Assembly (NCBI GenBank): GCA_021732415.1
Contig: JAKFVC010000153.1
Location: 1 to 33,480, forward strand
Origin: Planctomycetaceae bacterium
GTDB taxonomy: Bacteria > Planctomycetota > Planctomycetia > Planctomycetales > Planctomycetaceae
DNA: 33,480 bases
Reading direction: 5' to 3'
Positions 8,629 to 17,279 of the stretch are shown here, piece by piece. Position 1 is the stretch's first letter. The number at the start of each line of letters is the position of its first letter. The notes under the pieces were generated by a model. That model worked only from the letters and a program-made list of their open reading frames with translations, searched no databases and had not been told where the DNA came from. Both the position numbers and the translations under genes were made by a program.

Positions 8629-8988
8629 GTAGCCCGACTCTCCGAGTCGGGTGAATGGCCTTCAGCACAATTCTAAACAATCGAGGCCGATCTAGATAAA
8701 ACCAGGTGAGCCGGGCGGCGTATGCCCCCGGATTCTTCGTCCTTCGCGTCCTTTGTGACCTTCTGTTCAAAATCTGACCGTCGAACGAAGGATGGGAAGA
8801 TAGAAAAAACACAGAGGCACAGAGGACACAGAGTTGTTGCATTTCTCTGTGTCCTCTGTGCCTCTGTGTTTCCAAATCTGCATGACGAAGAATCCGGGGG
8901 CTTACGCCGCCCGGCTCGCCTGAGGTCAATTGATGCGGCCGGCCAGTTGCGCGCTGGAAATTCGCCCGACACTGGAGAGTCAGGCTAC
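8629..8988. repeat. Three nested inverted repeats
   Basis: This 497-base gap (8504-9000) between clpB and the PAP2 gene holds three inverted repeats, one inside another. Outer arms 8629-8651 and 8965-8988 (gtagcccgactctcc family, imperfect). Middle arms 8703-8741 and 8884-8922, 37 of 39 bases pairing (ggtgagccgggcggcg, then cccccggattcttcgtc). Inner arms 8807-8833 and 8845-8871, exact over 27 bases (acacagaggcacagagg), with an 11-base loop. Parts of the middle layer recur near 11789-11900, and the outer family recurs at 18898-18996. Nothing here looks coding. Confidence 0.85.
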
Positions 8989-9000
8989 GAAACCGTCCCG

Positions 9001-11613
9001 CTACTCGCTCGAAAACGCCAGCTCATTCCCGTGTGCATCGACCACAATCTTCGTCCCCGCCGGATGTTCTTCCGACAGGATCTGATTCGCCAACGCATTC
9101 TGTAAGCGTTGCTGAATCACTCGCTTGAGTGGCCGCGCCCCGTAAACCGGATCGTAGCCTTCTGCCGCCAGCAAATCCTTCGCCCGATCGGTGACTTCCA
9201 GGCTGTAACCGTTCTCCACCAATTGCTTGTTAAGACGCTGCAATTGCATGTCGACAATCTCGCGCAGGTTTTCCTTGTCGAGCGGATGAAAGACGATCAC
9301 TTCATCCACGCGATTCAGGAATTCCGGCAGGAACTGACCCCGCAAGGCCTCCATGCACCGGCGTTGAATCTCGCCGTCGTCCTCTTTGCCGTTCAAATCG
9401 AGAATCGTCTGGCTGCCGATGTTCGACGTCATCACGACAATCGTATTGGTGAAATTCACCGTCCGACCATGACCATCTGTCAGCCGGCCGTCATCGAGCA
9501 ACTGCAACAGAATGTTGAACACATCTCGATGCGCCTTCTCAATTTCGTCCAGCAACAAGACGCAATACGGATGACGCCGCACGGCTTCAGTCAACCGGCC
9601 ACCTTCTTCATAGCCGACATATCCCGGAGGCGCTCCAATCAGCCGTGAGACCGAATGCCGTTCCATGAATTCGCTCATGTCGATGCGGACCATGTTGCGT
9701 TCATCATCGAACAGGAATTCAGCCAGCGCCTTACAGAGCTCGGTTTTTCCCACACCGGTCGGGCCCAGGAAAATGAACGAACCAATCGGCCGGTTGCGAT
9801 CCTGCAGTCCAGACCGCGAGCGTCGTACGGCATTGGCCACCGCGGTGACCGCTTCTTCCTGATTGATCATGCGACGATGAATCGCATCTTCCATCTCCAG
9901 CAGACGCTGTTTTTCACCTTGCAGAATCTTCGCAGCTTGAATTCCCGTCCATTGAGCGACGACCTTGGCGATATCATCTGCGGTGACTTCTTCACGCAGC
10001 ATTCGCTCGCCGCTGGACTGGATTTCCTGGAAGCGGGCGTCAACGGTCGACAATTCCGCCTCAGCCTGCTTGAGCTGCTGCTCGAGCTTAAACGCGGCTT
10101 CGAAATCTTCATTGCGATGCGTCTGCTGAGCTCGCGAAAAAGCCTGCTGAAAAGTGGTCCGCAGGCCGTTGATTTCTTCCTTCAGCGGCTTCACCTTGTT
10201 CAACGCCGCCTTCTCCGTCTGCCAGCGCGCCTTCAAACCATTGACTGCTTCTTCGCGTTCGGCAATCTGCTTCTGCAGCTGAGCCAGACGATCCTTGCTT
10301 TCCGGACCACTCTCCTTGGCGAGGGCCGTTGCTTCGATCTGCATGCGCGTCAATTGCCGAGTCGCTTCGTCGATCTCCTGCGGCATCGAATCAATTTCCA
10401 TTCGCAGGTGACTCGCCGCTTCATCGACGAGATCGATCGCCTTATCGGGCAACTGACGATCACTGATATAGCGATCCGACAGTGTCGCAGCAGAGATCAA
10501 CGCCGCATCAGTAATCCGCACGCCGTGGTGCGATTCGTAGCGTTCTTTCAAGCCACGCAAGATCGAAATCGTATCTTCCACATTCGGCTCATTGACCAGC
10601 ACGGGCTGGAAGCGTCGTTCCAGCGCCGGATCTTTTTCGATGTGCTTGCGGTACTCGTCGAGCGTCGTGGCTCCCACGCAATGCAGTTCGCCGCGAGCCA
10701 GGGCCGGCTTCAGCAAATTCGACGCATCCATCGCACCTTCCGCGTTGCCCGCACCGACGACGGTATGCAGCTCATCAATAAACAGGATCACCTGTCCGTT
10801 CGAGTCCGTCACTTCGCGCAGCACGGCCTTGAGGCGATCTTCAAATTCGCCCCGGTATTTGGCACCCGCGACCAACGCCCCCATGTCGAGGGACACGACC
10901 GTCTTGTCTTTCAGATTGGTCGGTACGTCGCCCGTGACGATGCGATGGGCCAGGCCCTCCACGATCGCCGTCTTGCCGACGCCCGCTTCACCGATGAGCA
11001 CCGGATTGTTCTTGCGTCGGCGAGACAACACCTGAATGACCCGGCGGATTTCGGTATCGCGGCCGATGACGGGATCGATCTTGCCCTGTCGAGCCAAGGC
11101 GACCAAGTCGTGCCCATATTTCTGCAGTGCCTGATACTTATCTTCGGGACTCTGATCAGTCACTTTCTGCCCACCGCGGACCGCTTTCAACGCGTTGAGC
11201 ACATCCTGCTCATCGACCCCGTTGAGGTCCAGCAAGCGTTTGACCTGATCGTCCACTTTGCAGAGCGCGAGCAGCAGATGCTCGGTCGACACAAACGAAT
11301 CCTGCATCTGATCGGCCGTCTTCTGCGCCGCATCCAGAATTTTTTGCGTGGCCGATGACAGACCCACATCGCCACTGCCACCAGACACCTTGGGGAGCCG
11401 CTTAACTTCGGCATCGACAATGCCTTCGAGCTGTCCGACATTCGTGCCGATCTTCTGCAGCAGCGGCTTCACGATCCCTTGCTCTTCGACCAGCATCGCC
11501 CCCAGGATATGCAGCGGCAGCAATTGCTGCTGCCCATTCTCCTGAGCCAGCGACTGCGCACGCTGGAGAGCTTCCTGAGCTTTGACAGTGAACTTATCCA
11601 GACGGTAGGCCAT
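9001..11613 (-). CDS. clpB: ATP-dependent disaggregase ClpB
   Basis: Hexameric AAA+ chaperone that threads aggregated proteins through its pore, working with DnaK. The 870-aa product has full family length. In order: N-domain with Clp repeats (1-145); first AAA module with Walker A GEAGVGKT near 206 and Walker [10 protein letters not shown]; coiled-coil middle domain (about 400-525), the DnaK-contact region absent from ClpA and ClpC; second AAA module with GPTGVGKT near 617 and [12 protein letters not shown]-terminal small domain ending in a short tail. ATG 11613 has GGGGAG about 9 bases upstream. dnaK lies upstream on the same strand, 346 bases away, so stress co-regulation is plausible. Confidence 0.98.
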   Translation of the reverse strand: MAYRLDKFTVKAQEALQRAQSLAQENGQQQLLPLHILGAMLVEEQGIVKPLLQKIGTNVGQLEGIVDAEVKRLPKVSGGSGDVGLSSATQKILDAAQKTADQMQDSFVSTEHLLLALCKVDDQVKRLLDLNGVDEQDVLNALKAVRGGQKVTDQSPEDKYQALQKYGHDLVALARQGKIDPVIGRDTEIRRVIQVLSRRRKNNPVLIGEAGVGKTAIVEGLAHRIVTGDVPTNLKDKTVVSLDMGALVAGAKYRGEFEDRLKAVLREVTDSNGQVILFIDELHTVVGAGNAEGAMDASNLLKPALARGELHCVGATTLDEYRKHIEKDPALERRFQPVLVNEPNVEDTISILRGLKERYESHHGVRITDAALISAATLSDRYISDRQLPDKAIDLVDEAASHLRMEIDSMPQEIDEATRQLTRMQIEATALAKESGPESKDRLAQLQKQIAEREEAVNGLKARWQTEKAALNKVKPLKEEINGLRTTFQQAFSRAQQTHRNEDFEAAFKLEQQLKQAEAELSTVDARFQEIQSSGERMLREEVTADDIAKVVAQWTGIQAAKILQGEKQRLLEMEDAIHRRMINQEEAVTAVANAVRRSRSGLQDRNRPIGSFIFLGPTGVGKTELCKALAEFLFDDERNMVRIDMSEFMERHSVSRLIGAPPGYVGYEEGGRLTEAVRRHPYCVLLLDEIEKAHRDVFNILLQLLDDGRLTDGHGRTVNFTNTIVVMTSNIGSQTILDLNGKEDDGEIQRRCMEALRGQFLPEFLNRVDEVIVFHPLDKENLREIVDMQLQRLNKQLVENGYSLEVTDRAKDLLAAEGYDPVYGARPLKRVIQQRLQNALANQILSEEHPAGTKIVVDAHGNELAFSSE

Positions 11614-11685
11614 ATTAAGAACTCCCCAAGGCTGAGCCTCAGTCGGTACGTGCGAAGTCGAAACGACCAGCCCATGCCGACGTTA

Positions 11686-11716
11686 ATTATAGGAATCAAA
11701 CGCTCAGTCGAGCGTT
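11686..11716 (-). promoter_or_regulatory. Candidate clpB promoter with operator-like inverted repeat
   Basis: On the minus strand, a perfect TATAAT (11686-11691) lies 72 bases upstream of the clpB start. A 7-4-7 inverted repeat, aacgctc-agtc-gagcgtt (11699-11716), covers the place where the -35 box should be, and the bases there (CGCTCG) do not look like a sigma-70 -35. The repeat is not CIRCE, whose half-sites (ttagcactc) and 9-base spacer differ. A site overlapping -35 would suit a repressor or activator of heat-shock transcription. This rests on position and symmetry only. Confidence 0.35.
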
Positions 11717-11788
11717 GTGGATTGTGAATTTACAGGGATGGTGCGAGAAATCTCGCGCTGCGAATGGACAGGCAAACCAAAGCATTTG

Positions 11789-11900
11789 TCTTTCTTCGTG
11801 TCCTTCGTGACCTTCTGTTCAAAACAGTATTGGAACAGAAGGTCACAAAGGACACGAAGGACGAAGAATCCGGGGGCTTACGCCGCCCGACTCGCCTGGA
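11789..11900. repeat. Inverted repeat plus half of another element
   Basis: Arms at 11789-11820 (cttcgtgtccttcgtgacc, then ttctgttc) and 11833-11866 (gaacagaaggtcac, then aaaggacacgaagg) pair closely around a 12-base loop. Directly after, 11861-11898 carries the right-arm sequence of the middle layer at 8884-8922 (aatccgggggcttacgccgc) with no matching left arm, so half of that element is missing. The repeat lies between dnaK and clpB. It may limit read-through from dnaK, but no T-run is present. Confidence 0.85.
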
Positions 11901-11959
11901 TTCAGGTTAGTGTAACCGGGCCGGAGGCGATATTGGCCCCCGGCCCGCGAATCCCATCT

Positions 11960-13864
11960 CTACTTCTTTTCAAACTCGGCATCGATGACATCGTCATCCG
12001 CCTTCGCGCCACCGCCGGCCGGACCACCTTCGGCACCCGGCTGGCCCTTGGCACCCTGCTCGTACATGTGCTTCGAGAGCGCATGAGCCGCCGTATTCAG
12101 CTCTTCGACGGCCTGCTCGATGGCCGCGGCGTCTTCGCCGGCTTCCTTTTCCTTGACCTTGGCAATGGCCGCTTCGATCGCCGACTTCGAACCCGCATCC
12201 AACTTGTCGGCGTGTTCTTTCAGCAACTTCTCGGTCTGGTAGGTCAGGGTCGAAGCCTGGTTGCGAGCTTCGGCCAGCTTGCGCTTCCGAGCGTCTTCGG
12301 CCGCGTTGATCTCGGCGTCCTTCTGCATCTTCTGGATTTCCGCTTCGCTCAGGCCGCTGGATTGTTCGATCCGCACGGTCTGTTCCTTGCCAGTCCCCAG
12401 GTCCTTCGCCGAGACATTCAAAATGCCGTTGGCGTCCAGATTGAAGGTGACCTGAATCTGCGGCACACCGCGCGGGGCCGGCGGAATGCCATCCAGGTTG
12501 AACTGTCCGAGCATCCGGTTATCGCGTGCCATCGGGCGTTCGCCCTGGAACACGGTCACCGTCACCGCGGTCTGGTTGTCGGCGGCCGTCGAGAACGATT
12601 CCTTCTTCTCGGTCGGAATCGTGGTGTTGCGTTCGACCAGCTTGGTCATCACGCCACCTTCGGTTTCAATACCGAGCGACAACGGAGTCACGTCGAGCAG
12701 CAGGATGTCCTTGACTTCGCCCGCCAGAACGCCGCCTTGAATGGCCGCGCCGATGGCCACGACTTCGTCAGGGTTCACACCCTTGTGCGGCTCTTTGCCG
12801 AACATTTGCTTGACGATTTCCTGTACCTTCGGAATACGGGTCGAACCACCGACCAGCACGACCTCATCAATGTCTTTCGGCGACAGTTTCGCGTCCTTCA
12901 ACGCGTTCAGCACCGGCTGACGGCAACGGTCGAACAAGTGGTCGCAGATCCGCTCGAATTCCGCCCGGGTGATCGACATCTGCAAGTGCTTCGCACCGCT
13001 GGCATCGGCCGTGATGAACGGCAGATTGATGTCGGTCTGCTGTTGTCCGGACAATTCCTTCTTGGCCTTTTCGGCTGCTTCACGCAACCGCTGCAACGCC
13101 ATCGCGTCCTTACGCAGATCGATGCCATGTTCCTGCTGGAATTTGCCGGCGATGACCTTGATCAACTCTTCGTCGAAGTCATCACCACCGAGGTGCGTGT
13201 CACCGTTGGTGCTGACCACTTCGAACACACCGTCGGAAGACACATCGAGGACCGATACGTCGAACGTACCGCCACCCAGGTCGAACACGACGATCTTCTC
13301 GTCTTTCTTCTTATCGAGGCCATAAGCCAAGGCAGCAGCAGTCGGTTCGTTGATGATACGAGCGACTTCCAAACCAGCAATCTGGCCGGCGTCCTTGGTT
13401 GCCTGACGCTGAGCATCGTTGAAGTACGCGGGCACCGTGATCACCGCCTGGTTGACCTTGTGGCCCAGGTAGGCTTCGGCCGCTTCCTTCAACTTACGCA
13501 AGACGTACGCCGAGATTTCCGGCGGCGTCATCTGCTTGTCAGCGATCTGTACTTTGACGTAATCCGCGGGACCACCGACGACGGGGTACGGCACCAGCTT
13601 CTCTTCCGAGGCGACTTCGTTGTGTCGACGCCCCATGAAACGCTTGATCGAGTACACCGTTTTCTTGGGGTTGGTGACGGCCTGCCGCTTGGCGGGGTCG
13701 CCGACCAGAATGTCACCTTTATCCGTGAACGCCACGACGCTCGCCGTCAGGCGGTTACCGTCTTGATTCGCGATGACCTTGGCCTCGCCGCCTTCCATGA
13801 TGGCGACCACCGAGTTGGTTGTTCCGAGGTCAATCCCGATGATCTTCTCACCACGCGATGCCAT
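11960..13864 (-). CDS. dnaK: Chaperone DnaK (Hsp70)
   Basis: ATP-driven chaperone that binds exposed hydrophobic segments of client proteins and hands aggregates to ClpB. The 634-aa product has normal length. The nucleotide-binding domain (1-380) shows [34 protein letters not shown] and [14 protein letters not shown]. The interdomain linker region reads [17 protein letters not shown], followed by the substrate-binding domain and a helical lid. The tail is Gly-rich and ends in [12 protein letters not shown], the usual C-terminal signature. ATG 13864 has CAGGAG about 8 bases upstream. No grpE or dnaJ lies in the window, so this is not the classical grpE-dnaK-dnaJ cluster. Confidence 0.99.
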   Translation of the reverse strand: MASRGEKIIGIDLGTTNSVVAIMEGGEAKVIANQDGNRLTASVVAFTDKGDILVGDPAKRQAVTNPKKTVYSIKRFMGRRHNEVASEEKLVPYPVVGGPADYVKVQIADKQMTPPEISAYVLRKLKEAAEAYLGHKVNQAVITVPAYFNDAQRQATKDAGQIAGLEVARIINEPTAAALAYGLDKKKDEKIVVFDLGGGTFDVSVLDVSSDGVFEVVSTNGDTHLGGDDFDEELIKVIAGKFQQEHGIDLRKDAMALQRLREAAEKAKKELSGQQQTDINLPFITADASGAKHLQMSITRAEFERICDHLFDRCRQPVLNALKDAKLSPKDIDEVVLVGGSTRIPKVQEIVKQMFGKEPHKGVNPDEVVAIGAAIQGGVLAGEVKDILLLDVTPLSLGIETEGGVMTKLVERNTTIPTEKKESFSTAADNQTAVTVTVFQGERPMARDNRMLGQFNLDGIPPAPRGVPQIQVTFNLDANGILNVSAKDLGTGKEQTVRIEQSSGLSEAEIQKMQKDAEINAAEDARKRKLAEARNQASTLTYQTEKLLKEHADKLDAGSKSAIEAAIAKVKEKEAGEDAAAIEQAVEELNTAAHALSKHMYEQGAKGQPGAEGGPAGGGAKADDDVIDAEFEKK

Positions 13865-14442
13865 GTTCCTGTCTCCTGAAATTGCTTGAAGTCTATCTAT
13901 TGAATCGAGTCATCCGGTGTGACCCGGAAGCTCGTTTCGGTAGTCAGCATCCTATCGATGAATGCTGCGGTAGTTGGTTTCATCCTGTCCGCCGAGACAC
14001 ATTTTCGACTTAACGTCTCGCCAGCAGGGACATTACCGCAATAAGGCAAAGCGTGTGCCAACTATTGTGAACTTCATCAATTCGCCGTAACCATTATTCA
14101 ATGAATGGGTTGCGAACACATCTGTGTTCATGCGAATCCAATTGCGGCCAGTTTTGCTGCCAGATTGGCAACCACTCAGGCAGCAGTCGAATTTTTAGAC
14201 GCTGTCAATTTGGCACCGCTCCGGCATTCAGAGCATCACAGCAGGGAGTCGCGCGGGTGCTCTGGGGATCAAGACCTTGAGGAAGGAAGTCCCGACAGGG
14301 ACGACAGAACCTAGCCGTAGGCGTGAGCCCACGGTCTCGACGAAGCAAGATCTAAGCCCTGAATGGGCGACACTTTGCCGACGGGGCGAAACTCGTGGTG
14401 CCGCCCTTTCGGGGCTACATCCTGAAGGGTATTTCGACGTCA
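13865..14442. other. Non-coding region upstream of dnaK
   Basis: No convincing gene. The part next to dnaK should hold its promoter. Two inverted repeats are visible there: cagcat with atgctg around an 11-base spacer near 13947-13969, and cgagac with gtctcg (13993-13998 and 14015-14020). No CIRCE operator is present. A further palindrome, gaacaca-tc-tgtgttc, lies at about 14113-14128. From about 14270 to 14425 the sequence has short palindromic pieces (gtcccgacagggac; cgtaggcgtgagcccacgg) that read like remnants of further repeat families. Confidence 0.4.
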
Positions 14443-14550
14443 TGGGAGGGTGAGGGACCCAGAGGGTACCCCGCCGAACCGCATAGTCTGGCGAGGGCCG
14501 ATAAACGCTTACGGTTCGGTGGGGTACCCTCTGGGTCCCTCACCCTCCCA
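14443..14550. repeat. 39-bp inverted repeat, gggagggtgagg family, longer arms
   Basis: Arms at 14443-14481 and 14512-14550 pair over 39 bases with one mismatch, around a 30-base loop. Both flanks, the loop and the arm ends match the element at 7576-7659, but each arm here has extra bases (gacccagagggtacccc replaces ctccc between tgaggg and gccgaaccg). The extra bases are present in both arms in mirror image. Read as protein it would give a spurious ORF. Confidence 0.92.
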
Positions 14551-14612
14551 TCGACTCGAGTCACAAATTCAGCCTGGGGATGGGCATTGAGGAAGTGCAT
14601 CGTTGCGATCGG

Positions 14613-14885
14613 TCAGCCAGGAATAACTATTAGCCAGCAAAAACAGTTTTGTATGAAATTGCCGCGCAGAGCGACTTTCCCCTTGAAGGTTCCTCGGCAG
14701 ATTGATCCACTCACAGCAAGAAGCGCACCAAGAAATCCAGATAAGTTTCCCCGTAACTTGACACCTGCGTGCGGGTCATGTACAAATTCTTGCCAAAATT
14801 GAGGCTTGTTTCTCACTGCTGAGAACAGCAAAGATTTTGCTGTCAAGCCCGAAATTTTCGCCAACGGAAGGGCGACTCGTTCCAT
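14613..14885 (-). CDS. Doubtful small ORF, possibly a gene remnant
   Basis: An open frame of 90 codons starts at ATG 14885, with GAGGA 7 bases upstream. I recognise no family. The translation has one or two weak hydrophobic stretches (LSGFLGALLAVSGSI; FIQNCFCWLIVIPG), which would fit a small membrane protein or the remnant of one. The surrounding sequence is more AT-rich than the flanking genes, and the frame ends about 60 bases from the palindromic element at 14443-14550. It may be non-coding. The palindrome cctcag-tctgtt-ctgagg (14893-14910) sits just upstream of this frame and also upstream of pheA. Confidence 0.2.
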   Translation of the reverse strand: MERVALPLAKISGLTAKSLLFSAVRNKPQFWQEFVHDPHAGVKLRGNLSGFLGALLAVSGSICRGTFKGKVALRGNFIQNCFCWLIVIPG

Positions 14886-14951
14886 TGCGGATCCTCAGTC
14901 TGTTCTGAGGGTTGTTAGATGTAGGCGCAGCAACTAGTCAGAAAGGCGCCG

Positions 14952-16103
14952 ATGGCCAAGAAGAGTCCCCCCGCGAAGAGCGTTCCCACCCCTGCCGAGA
15001 GGTCTGCTGGCAAAACCCCTGAACCAGTCAAAAAGACTGGACCGAATATAGACGCTGAGCTCCTGAAGCTGGACCGCGAGATTATTCGCCTGGTGAACAA
15101 GCGAATCGAAGTGACGTCCAAGAACTGGATGGCTCAACCCGTTCCGCATAAGGCGATGTTCGAGACCAATATCGAAGATTCCATCGGTTCGCTGATTTCC
15201 GAATCGGGAATCGGTGCCCCGACGGCGACCGCCATTCGCGGCGCATATCGCGAAATCCTGAGCGGTGCCCGGGGCCTGGTCAAGGTGCGGCGAGTCGCCT
15301 ACCTCGGACCGGCTTACAGCTACACGCACCTGGCGGCCATTGAGAAATTTGGCACGCAGGTCGACTTCGCACCGGTCAGCACCATTGCTGCCGTCTTCGA
15401 AGAAGTGAATCGGGGTTCGGTCGACTATGGAATCGTTCCGGTCGAAAACAGTACCGACGGCCGCATCGTCGACACTCTGGACATGTTCACTCGGCTGCCC
15501 CTGAAGATCTGCGCCGAAGTGCAGTTGAGTATCAATCACAACTTGCTGTCGCGATGTCCGCGGGCGGAAGTCACGGAGATTTACAGCAAGCCACAAGCCT
15601 TGTCGCAATGCCGCGACTGGCTGAGTCGCAACATGCCGCAGGCACGGCTGATCGAAGTCACCAGCACGTCGACGGCCGCTCAATTGGCTCGCGACAAGCA
15701 CGGTGTCGCCGCCGTCGCCAGTCGTCAGGCTGCGGTGATGTATGACTTGCAGGTCCTGGCCGAAGGGATCCAGGACAACAAGCACAACGTGACCCGGTTT
15801 GCCGTCATCGGTGATGAAATCGGCAAGCCAACCGGTCGCGATAAGACAGCCATCCTGTTGCAGATCGCCCACAAGCCGGGTGCCCTGGCGGACGCCTTGG
15901 CGATCTTCAAGAACAACAAGATCAACCTGTCGTGGATCGAATCCTTCCCATTGAAGGGCCCCGAGGCCGGCTATCTGTTCTTCGTCGATTTCGAAGGACA
16001 CATCGCCGATCAAAAGCCGAAGCGAGCCTTAGCGGAATTGGAGAAGTCCGCCGTGAGACTGGAAGTTTTGGGCTCTTATCCACGCAGCGATGCAGTAGAA
16101 TAA
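14952..16103 (+). CDS. pheA: Bifunctional chorismate mutase / prephenate dehydratase
   Basis: Cytoplasmic enzyme leading from chorismate and prephenate to phenylpyruvate, the committed route to phenylalanine. 383 aa, typical of the fused P-protein. After a Lys/Pro-rich leader (1-32) comes an AroQ-type mutase helix ([15 protein letters not shown], about 37-52); the rest of this domain is divergent, so mutase activity is less sure. The dehydratase domain (about 113-290) has [29 protein letters not shown] and NVTRFAVIG near 279, the last being the catalytic TRF motif. A C-terminal ACT domain (about 295-375) has [10 protein letters not shown] and IESFP near 329; the usual Phe-binding motif is ESRP, so feedback control may differ. 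ATG 14952 has a weak AAAGG site upstream. Confidence 0.95.
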   Translation: MAKKSPPAKSVPTPAERSAGKTPEPVKKTGPNIDAELLKLDREIIRLVNKRIEVTSKNWMAQPVPHKAMFETNIEDSIGSLISESGIGAPTATAIRGAYREILSGARGLVKVRRVAYLGPAYSYTHLAAIEKFGTQVDFAPVSTIAAVFEEVNRGSVDYGIVPVENSTDGRIVDTLDMFTRLPLKICAEVQLSINHNLLSRCPRAEVTEIYSKPQALSQCRDWLSRNMPQARLIEVTSTSTAAQLARDKHGVAAVASRQAAVMYDLQVLAEGIQDNKHNVTRFAVIGDEIGKPTGRDKTAILLQIAHKPGALADALAIFKNNKINLSWIESFPLKGPEAGYLFFVDFEGHIADQKPKRALAELEKSAVRLEVLGSYPRSDAVE

Positions 16104-16134
16104 GCGGGGCGACGATTTTCGACGGAGTATTACA

Positions 16135-16240
16135 GTGTGAGGGTACGAGCGTGTGAGTGATGGAGAGTTGGGAGTCGTGCTGCTCATCGGGGCTCTCGGT
16201 CTTTCACTCCGTTACTCTCGCACCCTGTCACTCTCACACA
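16135..16240. repeat. Imperfect GA-rich inverted repeat
   Basis: A GTGA-rich left side (16135-16172; gtgtgagggtacgagcgtg) faces a TCAC-rich right side (16201-16240; cgcaccctgtcactctcac). Pairing is imperfect and has several possible registers because both sides carry short internal direct repeats. It lies 31 bases after the pheA stop and could contribute to its 3' end. Confidence 0.6.
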
Positions 16241-16296
16241 TTTCCGGCGGAGCGATAAAACGCTCGACACGATAAGATTGTCCCAAAGATCAACAA

Positions 16297-16329
16297 ACCA
16301 CAGTGGTGCCTACACTGGCCCACTGTGGT
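16297..16329 (+). promoter_or_regulatory. Hairpin in the tpiA leader
   Basis: Arms accacagtgg (16297-16306) and ccactgtggt (16320-16329) are exact 10-base complements around a 13-base loop. The structure ends 30 bases upstream of the tpiA ATG and is followed by tctttc. It could be a weak upstream terminator, an operator or an mRNA-stabilising leader hairpin. The promoter is not clear, so I cannot say whether the hairpin is transcribed with tpiA. Confidence 0.4.
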
Positions 16330-16359
16330 CTTTCACTTTGACAGAGGATTTGAGTTTCC

Positions 16360-17139
16360 ATGCGTGCGCGTCGTCAATTGGTTGCTGGCAACTGGAAAAT
16401 GAACACCAACCTGAAGTCAGCGACCGAGCTGGCTGCCGGGTTGGCGGAAAAGCTGAAGCAGGATCTGCCCGGAACAGAAGTCGCGATTTGCCCCCCTGCT
16501 CCGTACCTGGCGGCCGTCTCGGCGGCGATTGCTGGCTCGGTGGTCAAGCTGGGCGGTCAGGATTGTTCGTTCGAAGAACCGGGAGCTTTCACGGGCGAAG
16601 TTGCTCCGGAAATGTTGCTCGATTTCAGTTGCCGCTACGTAATCCTCGGCCACAGCGAACGCCGACAGTATCACGCCGAGACCGATGCTGTGGTCAACAA
16701 GAAGGTCCACATGGCTCTCAAGAAGGGCCTGCACGTCATTCTGTGCGTCGGTGAAAAGCTGGAAGAAATGGAAGCCGGAGCGACCGAAACGGTGCTGGAC
16801 CGGCAGATGACCGGATCTCTGGCGAGTGTGACTCCTGAAGATCTGGCCAAGATCGTCGTGGCTTACGAGCCTGTCTGGGCGATTGGCACGGGAAAAACGG
16901 CGACTCCGGCCCAGGCCGAGAAATCTCACGTATTCCTTCGCCAATGGATTGCAAATCGCTACAATCCCCAAATTGCGGAAACGCTCCGAATTCTGTATGG
17001 TGGCAGCGTGAAGGCGGCGAACGCCCTGGAATTGCTGCAAATGCCCAACATCGATGGCGCTCTGGTGGGTAACGCCAGCCTGAAAGTGGACCAGTTCTGG
17101 CCCATCATCGAAGCGGGAAATACGGTAGGAAGTAACTAG
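16360..17139 (+). CDS. tpiA: Triosephosphate isomerase
   Basis: Glycolytic enzyme interconverting dihydroxyacetone phosphate and glyceraldehyde 3-phosphate in the cytoplasm. 259 aa, normal for a TIM barrel of this family. Active-site residues are all present: Lys in AGNWKMN (about residue 13-14), His98 in GHSERRQYH and Glu170 in AYEPVWAIGTGKTATP. Phosphate-binding loop YGGSVKAANA is near 212-221. ATG 16360 has AGAGGA about 12 bases upstream, slightly long spacing. secG follows 140 bases downstream on the same strand; tpiA and secG are neighbours in many bacteria, which supports both calls. Confidence 0.98.
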   Translation: MRARRQLVAGNWKMNTNLKSATELAAGLAEKLKQDLPGTEVAICPPAPYLAAVSAAIAGSVVKLGGQDCSFEEPGAFTGEVAPEMLLDFSCRYVILGHSERRQYHAETDAVVNKKVHMALKKGLHVILCVGEKLEEMEAGATETVLDRQMTGSLASVTPEDLAKIVVAYEPVWAIGTGKTATPAQAEKSHVFLRQWIANRYNPQIAETLRILYGGSVKAANALELLQMPNIDGALVGNASLKVDQFWPIIEAGNTVGSN

Positions 17140-17279
17140 CAGGAAGCAACTAACGTCAGCCGTCTTCGATTTACGAGTCAATCTAAGAACATCGAACGGC
17201 GAGCGAATTAAAATTGGACATCGGCGCAGGGAATGTGCCGGTCACGGCGGAGATCGAACGCGAGGGACGAGGACAAGCA

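Noticed and set aside
8513-8972. Small frames in the clpB-PAP2 gap reading ...LCVLCASVF... and ...KDAKDEESGG...
   Set aside because: They translate the arms of nested inverted repeats, not conserved genes.
8629-8988. Possible CRISPR array because of repeated acagaggcacagagg units
   Set aside because: Only one inverted pair with an 11-base loop; no regular direct repeats with unique spacers and no cas genes.
9655-11358. A 567-codon open frame on the plus strand opposite clpB
   Set aside because: Antisense shadow of clpB; composition rich in Arg, His and Phe with no recognisable motif and no ribosome-binding site.
11717-13879. A 720-codon open frame on the plus strand opposite dnaK
   Set aside because: It mirrors dnaK, which is certain. 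Long antisense frames opposite dnaK are a known by-product of GC-rich codon use. The translation is His/Arg/Phe-rich with no domain.
13865-14100. CIRCE (HrcA) operator upstream of dnaK
   Set aside because: No gcactc-N9-gagtgc arrangement is present; the inverted repeats seen have other sequences and spacings.
14105-14128. LexA box at gaacaca-tc-tgtgttc
   Set aside because: Half-sites resemble a LexA site but the spacing does not match known LexA boxes, and no SOS gene is adjacent.
14934-16013. A 359-codon minus-strand frame opposite pheA
   Set aside because: pheA has all family motifs on the plus strand; the minus frame is a shadow.
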